Shown here one piece after another: positions 57,141 through 64,000 of a stretch of DNA of 64,000 nucleotides (position 1 is the stretch's first letter; the number at the start of each line of letters is the position of its first letter). Both the position numbers and the translations under genes were made by a program. The notes beneath the pieces were generated by a model. The model saw nothing but the letters and a program-made list of their open reading frames with translations, was not told the origin of the DNA and did not search any database. This stretch comes from Aldrovandia affinis (lineage: Eukaryota; Chordata; Actinopteri; Notacanthiformes; Halosauridae), in assembly GCA_029706075.1 (NCBI GenBank), contig JAINUG010000026.1, forward strand, positions 6,962,674 through 7,026,673, in the 5' to 3' direction.

Positions 57141-57728
57141 ATTAAAAAGTCACTAATGTTAGGTAATGAGCACAATTAACAACCTTTTTCTTGCTCCTCG
57201 GCTATGGTACGAGTCATATGAACTCCGATAGCAAGCTGGCTTTATGCATCACTATGTAACTAATCTAGCTAGCTAAGTTAGCTCGCTACTACAATGTACT
57301 GTACTTCAGTAGTTTACAAGCTTGTTTCAGTTAGGTCATTAATGTTAGCTAGCGCTGTTAACTTAGATATTTTTTATCTTCACCTTCATCGTCTTTTTGC
57401 TATCATTTCTCACTATTGCTATCTCATGTTTTATTTTGATTTCTGGCTGATCTTTTTGGCCCATTGCTGTCATCTACTGTGCAAAAAATGAACACTTTCA
57501 TTTCTTCCTGACCCTGGGCAAATGAGGAACTATATGATCATTTTAACATGATAATGGTTTGAATTTGTAATACTTTTGTATTTTAATATATTCTGCGGCA
57601 AGTAGCCCTGGTATAAGCAGAATAAACCACTCCAAGCTGTGCGTTCTCAGGACATATATGCACTTCTGGGGTGGAAATGGCACTTAGCTTAACAGCCTCA
57701 TGCCGCAGCACCACCCCAGGTGTGCATA
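57141..57728. other. No gene seen
   Basis: AT-rich DNA with GCTAGC words and no assigned repeat. Confidence 0.45.
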
Positions 57729-57730
57729 TA

Positions 57731-59363
57731 CAGTGGGTTCGGAAAGTATTCAGACCCCCTTAAATTTTTCACTCTTTGTCATATTGCAGCCATTTGCTAA
57801 AATCAATTAATTTCATTTTTTTCCTCGTTCATGCACACACAGCACCCAATATTGTCAGAAAAACACAGACTTGTAGAAATTTTTGCAGATTTATTACAAA
57901 ATAAACACTGAAATATCACATGGCCATAAGTATTCAGACCCTTTGCTGTGACACTTGTATATTTAACTCAGGTGCTGTCCAATTCTTCTGATCATCCTTG
58001 AGATGGGCCTACACCTTCATTGGAGTCCAGCTGTGCTTAATTATATTGATTGGACTTGATTTGGAAAGGCACACACCTGTCTATGTAAGGTCCCACAGTT
58101 GACAGTGCATGTCAGAGTAAAAACCAAGCCATGAAGTCCTAGGAACTCTCCATAAACCTCCGAGATAGAATTGTGTTGAGGCATAGATCTGGGGAAGGGT
58201 ATAAAAACATTGCTAAAGCATTGAAAGCACCCAGGAGAACAGTGGGCTCCATCATTGTGAAATGGAATAAGTTTGAAACCACCACAACTCTTCTTAGAGC
58301 TGGCCGTCTGGCCAAACTAAGTAACCGGGCAAGAAGGGACATGGTCAGGGAGGTGACCAAGAACCCAATGGCCACTCCAAGAGAGCTTCAGAGTTCCTCT
58401 GCAGCGATGGGAGAACCTGGTAGAAGGACAAACATCTCTGCAGCACTCCCATCAATCAGACCTTTATGGTAGTGGCTAGACGGAAGCTACTTCTGAGTGA
58501 AAGGCATATGACAGCCCACCTGGAGTTTGCCAAATGGTACTTAAAGGACTCTAAGAGCATCAGGAAAAAGATTATCTGGTCTGATGAGACACAAATTAAA
58601 ATTTTTGGCCTGAATGCCAAGTGCTACCATAAAGGTCTGATTGATGGGAGCGCTGCAGAGATGTTTGTCCTTCTACCAGGTTCTCCCATCGCTGCAGAGG
58701 AACTCTGAAGCTCTCTTAGAGTGGCCATTGGGTTCTTGGTCACCTCCCTGACCATGTCCCTTCTTGCCCGGTTACTTAGTTTGGCCAGACGGCCAGCTCT
58801 AAGAAGAGTTGTGGTGGTTTCAAACTTATTCCATTTCACAATGATGGAGCCCACTGTTCTCCTGGGTGCTTTCAATGCTTTAGCAATGTTTTATACCCTT
58901 CCCCAGATCTATGCCTCAACACAATTCTATCTCGGAGGTCTATGGAGAGTTCCTAGGACTTCATGGCTTGGTTTTACTCTGACATGCACTGTCAACTGTG
59001 GGACCTTACATAGACAGGTGTGTGCCTTTCCAAATCAAGTCCAATCAATATAATTAAGCACAGCTGACTCCAATGAAGGTGTAGGCCCCATCTCAAGGAT
59101 GATCAAAAGAATTGGACAGCACCTGAGTTAAATATACAAGTGTCACAGCAAAGGGTCTGAATACTTATGGCCATGTGATATTTCAGTGTTTATTTTGTAA
59201 TAAATCTGCAAAAATTTCTACAAGTCTGTGTTTTTCTGACAATATTGGGTGCTGTGTATGCATGAACGAGGAAAAAAATGAAATTAATTGATTTTAGCAA
59301 ATGGCTGCAATATGACAAAGAGTGAAAAATGTAAGGGGGTCTGAATACTTTCCGAACCCACTG
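57731..59363. mobile_element. Palindromic Tc1-like element (1,633 bp)
   Basis: Two arms of about 740 bp (57,731-58,472 and 58,624-59,363) are inverted copies with only a few differences, around a 151-bp centre. The outer ends read CAGTGGGTTCGGAAAGTATT and are flanked by TA (57729-57730 and 59364-59365), as expected for Tc1/mariner. Each arm holds the 5' leader and the DNA-binding part of the transposase; the centre holds a piece of the catalytic domain present only once. The precise outer ends suggest it could still be a substrate for transposase supplied elsewhere. A transcript would fold into a long hairpin. Confidence 0.95.
58131..58708 (+). pseudogene. Truncated Tc1 transposase in the palindromic element
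   Basis: The likely ATG at 58,131 is followed at once by a stop, and reading resumes with NLRDRIV-like sequence. The two helix-turn-helix units are visible (GEGYKNIAKALKAPRRTVGS, and LSNRARRDMVREVTKNPMAT). In the centre come LEFAKWYLKDS and IIWSDETQIKIFG, which holds the first catalytic Asp. The frame then runs into the inverted arm and ends at 58,708, so the other two acidic residues are absent. The right arm repeats the N-terminal part on the minus strand (58,624-58,875). Confidence 0.88.
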
Positions 59364-59418
59364 TATATCTTGAGAATGCACGGCTTGTCATTGTTTATTC
59401 CTTATATATACTGTATAT

Positions 59419-59977
59419 TGTAGCTATCCTGGGAGGGTCGCCCATTTAAATGTGTGCACAGAGCATCATGGGAGTATACAGTTCTGCGTTTGTGTGTTCC
59501 CCCTGTGTTAAATGGCTAAATGTTCTGTTAATCTTTTATGTATGTGATAATGTTATTATGTGCTTGTGTTAGCTAGCTGGTCGTGGACAGTTAATGTTAG
59601 AGCCACCGCGACCAGTACGCCCTGTGTGTTTGATGCAGTCTCCCGAGCTGCAGGGCAAAAGTGTTCATCAAGCCATGTGTGAAGTGGACTGTTACTTCCT
59701 GATTGATTATGACATCTTTGGAAGGTGTTTTAATGGTCTCTCGTGTCCTTCTAAGGACGCGGTTGATCAGCAAAGGGTTATTTTTGGGCATCCTCTGTAG
59801 TTGTGTGGTGTATGGAACATGGAGGTTTGCTACCGATATTATCCATAGCTGTGCGGTGTATGGAGCATGGCTAATTATTGCTTCTTTTAATAAAGTGGCT
59901 ACTCGCGTGGTCAGCTTTGCATTACTACTGGACTCAGACTCTTTTCTTGATACATCACCCAACACATGCTCGCTATA
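59419..59977 (+). mobile_element. Putative solo LTR, family LTR-5 (559 bp)
   Basis: TGTAGCTATCCTGGG to CATGCTCGCTATA, where the last bases would be TACA in an intact LTR. ATAT flanks both sides. AATAAAG near 59,888, about 85 bp from the end, fits a polyadenylation signal. A near-repeat of TGTGGTGTATGGAACATGG and TGCGGTGTATGGAGCATGG lies at 59,804 and 59,852. It is followed directly by a Tc1 relic. Confidence 0.65.
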
Positions 59978-59999
59978 ATATATATATAAAAACCATCAG

Positions 60000-60460
60000 G
60001 TCCATAATTATTGCCATCCTTGATGAAAATTTGCAAAAAGGCTGTATAAAATAAATATAAAATAAGCAATACAGGTTATGAGTTATATTGTATTATCATT
60101 TTTTTTTTACTATTATAATATTTTATACTAATATAATTGTTCATAGAAAAATATTTTACATATTTTTCACAAAAGATATACCACAATCATTGGCACCACT
60201 AATAATTATTTTAAATATAACACCAAAAATAAATCTGCATTAACATGTCATCTTCTATAGTGTTCTATGAGAGGGGTGAACATATTTGGAGGATCTTTGA
60301 CCATTCCTCCATACAGAAGCTTTCAAGATCCTTTGGTCTGTGCTTGTGTACTGCCCTCTTCAATTCAAACCATACATTTTTGATTGGGTTTAAGTATTTT
60401 TCAACATAAGTGGCCTTCTTCCAATGTAAAAACCCACTGCTGGTGTACATGGCCAAATAG
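60000..60460 (-). pseudogene. Tc1-like relic, C-terminal half
   Basis: The minus-strand piece 60,456-60,265 reads LNPIKNVWFELKRAVHKH followed by LESFCMEEWSKI, the region of the last catalytic acidic residue and the C-terminus of one Tc1 family. TCCATAATTATTGCCATCC near 60,001 is that family's end sequence. Upstream catalytic and DNA-binding parts are missing. Confidence 0.8.
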
Positions 60461-60607
60461 TGACATTTATAATATCATCTGACAATAACACTGGTTCCAA
60501 TCGGAGATCGCCATTGGAACTCTGTGTATGAGAATATGTTCAAGAGGTTCCTGCATTAGGACAGAGAGTATGAGTGAGCCAATATAGGATCACACTTTGT
60601 TTGTTGT

Positions 60608-60958
60608 CCATCCATCCATCCATTATCTAAGCCACTTATGCCTGGTCAGGGGGGGCTGGAGCCTATCCCAGCATGCGTTCCGGGCGAGAGGCAGGAATAC
60701 ACCTGGACAGGTCGCCAATCCATCGCAGGGCACACACACCATTCACTCACACACTCATACCTACGGGCAATTTAGACTCTCCAATTAGCCTAACGTGCAT
60801 GTCTTTGGACTGTGGGAGGAAACCGGAGTACCCGGAGGAAACCCACGCGGACACGGGAGAACATGCAAACTCCGCACAGAAAGGCCCCGGCCTGGTCGAA
60901 CCCGAGACCTTCTTGCTGTGAGGGCGACAGTGCTATCCACTGCACCACCGTGCCGCCT
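60608..60958 (-). mobile_element. tRNA-derived SINE with (GGAT)n tail, full length
   Basis: On the minus strand the head reads GGCGGCACGGTGGTGCAGTG (box A), then a box-B-like GGGTTCGACC near 60,895, a conserved body (GTTTCCTCCGGGTACTCCGG; CATGCACGTTAGGC), and a GGATGGATGGATGG tail. The 12-bp duplication TTTGTTTGTTGT lies at 60596-60607 and 60959-60970. This is a very common type in teleost genomes. Confidence 0.93.
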
Positions 60959-60970
60959 TTTGTTTGTTGT

Positions 60971-63419
60971 TTAAATGATTATTATGTTATTATTATAACT
61001 ATGACCATTGCTGACTCCTGCTATCATCATCACCATTGCTGTCACCTTTGTAATATTCATCAATTTTTCTTAATTATTTCTGAATATAGACACCTGGTAC
61101 TCTTTCAGTTGCATCAGCAAAAAAAAAAGACAGAGGGAACTGTTCTTTTTGCCCCAAATGCAATACTGTGTCGCCTCAGTTCGTGCTGCCACAATAGTTA
61201 AATATTACAATATTTTGTCACGTTATCAGCTTTTCAAATTGTCCGTTGGAACGGCCGCTGCCAAATTGAAATGGCCCCAGAATGAAAATGTGCTGTATGT
61301 TTAATTTAAATCAAGCACCGCTAGGCAGAGCCAGCTAGAGGTGAACGCTGCATTCTGGGGGAGCGGGAAAGGAATGGGAAGGCATATGCAGACGTTTAGT
61401 TCCTAAGCAAAAGGCACAAAGGAGGCAGCTTTTCTTATTGATGGAGGACAAAAGCGAAAGGAAGAAAGGTTATGGGGTGGTATCCCCCACATGGTTTAAT
61501 GCTCAGCAATTTGCGGAGTCCACCTACGTGCCTTAAATGTAATTTAGGAATGCCTTCTTAAGACAGAATTTCCATTGTCTTATGGATATTTGAGGTCTTA
61601 CAAGAGCAGAGAAATCAGATTCAATACCATTTGAGATTATTAGAGAATCTACATCTGTCTGTAGATTGCTGTCAGGTAAGGGAACACAAACCCAAATGTT
61701 GCATCCTGTCCTGGCAACAACTAATGGCAAACAAACAACTTTCCACCACTATCAAGTCTGAAAATGTTCACTTGTAAGAGATAGTTCTGTTAAACCCAGT
61801 TTCGGACCAAACCTGCAAGAGTAGATGAACCTGGACTATTATTAAAATAGTACAATCTTGTAGAGCAAAACTACTCGGTCTACATTAAACTGACGGTTAA
61901 CAACTCAAATGTTTCCATAACAACAAATAGTTTCCACAGCAAGTTATGACTTAGCTGAGCGATCTGTCTCATCATTAACTCTTGACTCAAGAATTCTCAT
62001 GGTGAATCTCAGAGACTACAGCATCCATCAGACGACGTTCAAAAACTCTGTAGTTCATGCTGAACAAAATTGCTCCTGAACATGTTCTAAAACTGTCTCT
62101 AATTAAGAGAGCCATATTGCATACAATTTGATTGACTGATTGACTGATCAAGTGTGTCCTCCACTGTGTATGCAATTAAAACAGTAGGCTACACGTGACT
62201 ACATAAGCATGGGGCTGCCGGCTGGCTCATCCTGCTAAAACATTGGGTTACAGTGTGGCGATGTGCCCCAAACAGTCAGCAAGCACGATAACACTATCCA
62301 TTCTCTAAACTGGGATATCTAGACTTTGTACAAAGCCTCAATACACCATCCCAGTCCTGGCCGAGCACTTATAAGCCTGATTCAACTTATCAGGTACATT
62401 TCCATTAAAGTGAATTTAAGAAACTTTACAATTCCCAACTTGCCCAGTGGAAACAAGTAATTGTGCACATAAAGACTAAAGTTAGGCAACTTCATAAAAA
62501 TGCTGCACCTTAGCTTTAACCTTTCCTCGTATTTACTATGATTCTGTCTAATACCTTGCTTTCGGAATATGGTATGTGAGAGAGCAACAGTATGTTGATA
62601 TTAGGTCATTGGTTCAGGGTCCTTTCAATATTTTATTGTAACAAAAAAGCCTGTTTTCCAGCTGGTGTCTGTTCCCCCTCTCACCCCAAACATCAAAGGG
62701 AATTATGGGCAATTAAAAGACATGCTGATTGCCCTAATATAAATAAACAAATGTCGGCTGTTCTGGTGTTCCCTATCACTGATCCCTATGACGGGTTTTA
62801 TTACTCCTCTGAAGGAAGACCAGAGCACCCAAGGAGAGGAGGGCTTGAATTAGGTTTCAGTTCAGATTCAGTTTGATTCATTTTGAGAAAGGTTTTCTTC
62901 TTTTCTTTGTGGTGGTTCCTTGGTTGTGCCTGTTCCAAGTTTTATTTTTTCCCACCTTTCTTTTGTTCCTTTGCGTTGGAAGTGGGTAATTCTGGTTTGG
63001 TTTTATCTGGTCTCTCTCTCTCTTTAGCTGGTAGCTTTCAATTATAATTTCTTGTTTAATGTATTATTTTAGCGAATTATAAGTAGTGAGCCTACCTTAA
63101 TAAGTGAGTGCATTGTTTATATTTGTGTTTCTTGTTTATTAAATAGGTTACACACAAGATATTAAACATGTTTAATCTCAAACTTAAATCTTATTTAAAG
63201 TTAGTTTTGACTTGCAGATTGATTCCACGAGTTACTGTCTGATTAACCTATCAACAAATTTGGAGATTTAATTGTAATTATTGTCTTTAATAACAATTAA
63301 TCATTTAAATGTGTCTATTTCTATACATGTATGGCGTTTAGGAGGCACTTCTGTTCCTTGTTCCCTTGGGTAACCTTTCAGAGGAATAACCTTTTATAAG
63401 GGGATAACCTTTTAACACT
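60971..63419. other. Mostly unique DNA; faint LTR-6-like stretch
   Basis: No exon was recognised. The stretch 61,250-61,560 has balanced composition and may be conserved non-coding. From about 62,890 to 63,310 the sequence weakly resembles LTR-6 (TGATTCCAC, CCTATCAAC, GATTTAATTGTAATTATTG in the same order), without definable ends. Confidence 0.4.
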
Positions 63420-63487
63420 TTGTTGTATGTCGCTCTGGATAAGAGCGTCTGCCAAATGCCTGTAATGTAATGTAATGTAATGTAATA
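63420..63487 (+). mobile_element. SINE family S2 tail fragment with (TGTAA)5
   Basis: TATGTCGCTCTGGATAAGAG, GCGTCTGCCAAATGCC, then five TGTAA units (63,461-63,487). Confidence 0.8.
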
Positions 63488-64000
63488 ATTGACCATAGAC
63501 ATTGGCTGGATTGAGAGCTGCCACACCCTAAATTTGAGAAAATCATACTTGCCTGACAGTTAAAAAAATAATTATCTTGATTAAACCCAACTAGCATACT
63601 TTCCCAGTTCTGGGAGTGTCAGTGATCCGAAGAGTGTTTTACTAAGCCAACAGATTGGGAATGTGCAAAATAATGGGCCTGAAGACACAATTGCAATTCT
63701 CACAAATCATATTCCACCCTGTGCTGTATTAAGATATCGGCCATTTTCACTTGCAGATGTCTAGTTATCACTAACTACTAGATGACACAAGACACCATTT
63801 TCCCACAACAAATACCTCTCTATTTTTGCACACAAGCAAAAGTGATTGTTTGTATTGCTCCAAAGTAAATCTGCTTCAAAATTCTCATTCTCATAACATT
63901 GATATTAACTCTGTATGACCTTGTATAGATACATTTTGTGGGAGTATATGCACCTCTCTTCTTCATCTTTTAATAAGGTAAAAACCTGCTCCTGGGAGGA
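63488..64000. other. No gene seen
   Basis: Unassigned DNA to the window end. Confidence 0.5.

Noticed and set aside
60673-61201. Plus-strand frames of 82 and 129 codons
   Set aside because: They are mostly the antisense of a common SINE.

Overview
The window looks like gene-poor chromosomal DNA of a bony fish. I found no exon, tRNA, rRNA, CRISPR array or operon that I could assign to a host gene. The evidence for a fish is the mix of repeats: Tc1/mariner relics of several families, hAT MITEs with 8-bp target duplications, a Tigger/pogo element, CR1/L2-like LINEs, tRNA-derived SINEs (one with a GGAT-repeat tail, one with a 3' tail typical of teleosts), and short LTRs. I cannot name the species.

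Layout. 0-2.3 kb: unassigned. 2.3-4.05 kb: decayed LINE. 4.2-7.2 kb: Tigger-like transposon broken by a hAT MITE, a SINE and a solo LTR. 8.5-8.9 kb: second SINE of that family. 9.6-10.7 kb: unassigned sequence with a 43-bp tandem duplication. 11.1-12.0 kb: solo LTR. 12.5-14.9 kb: decayed hAT transposon. 16.7-18.8 kb: an LTR holding another LTR that holds a MITE. 18.9-23.0 kb: Ty3/gypsy-type retrotransposon with identical LTRs, a 5-bp target duplication, gag, protease, RNase H and integrase, but without the reverse-transcriptase core. 23-25.4 kb: unique-looking DNA with a palindromic MITE and a CA/TG-flanked palindrome. 25.5-34.5 kb: Tc1 relics, a fold-back of LINE endonuclease sequence, LTR-like pieces, a SINE and a 40-bp minisatellite. 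35.5-36.4 kb: solo LTR and two hairpins. 36.4-42.6 kb: mostly unique DNA with a hAT MITE and SINE pieces. 42.6-44.5 kb: second LINE copy split by an LTR and a SINE. 46.9-48.1 kb: internally deleted hAT element holding a rearranged LTR. 49.1-51.2 kb: three solo LTRs. 51.3-55.7 kb: mostly unique. 55.7-60.5 kb: Tc1-like pieces, including a 1.63-kb palindromic element, and another LTR. 60.6-61.0 kb: SINE. 61-64 kb: mostly unique.

Nothing here forms a pathway. The elements interact by insertion: target duplications let the order of insertion be read, and several insertions break older transposase or LINE frames. The best candidates for follow-up are the RT-deleted gypsy element with identical LTRs, the palindromic Tc1 element, the dated nests, the LTRs sitting in AT-dinucleotide targets, and several unique stretches that read like conserved non-coding elements.
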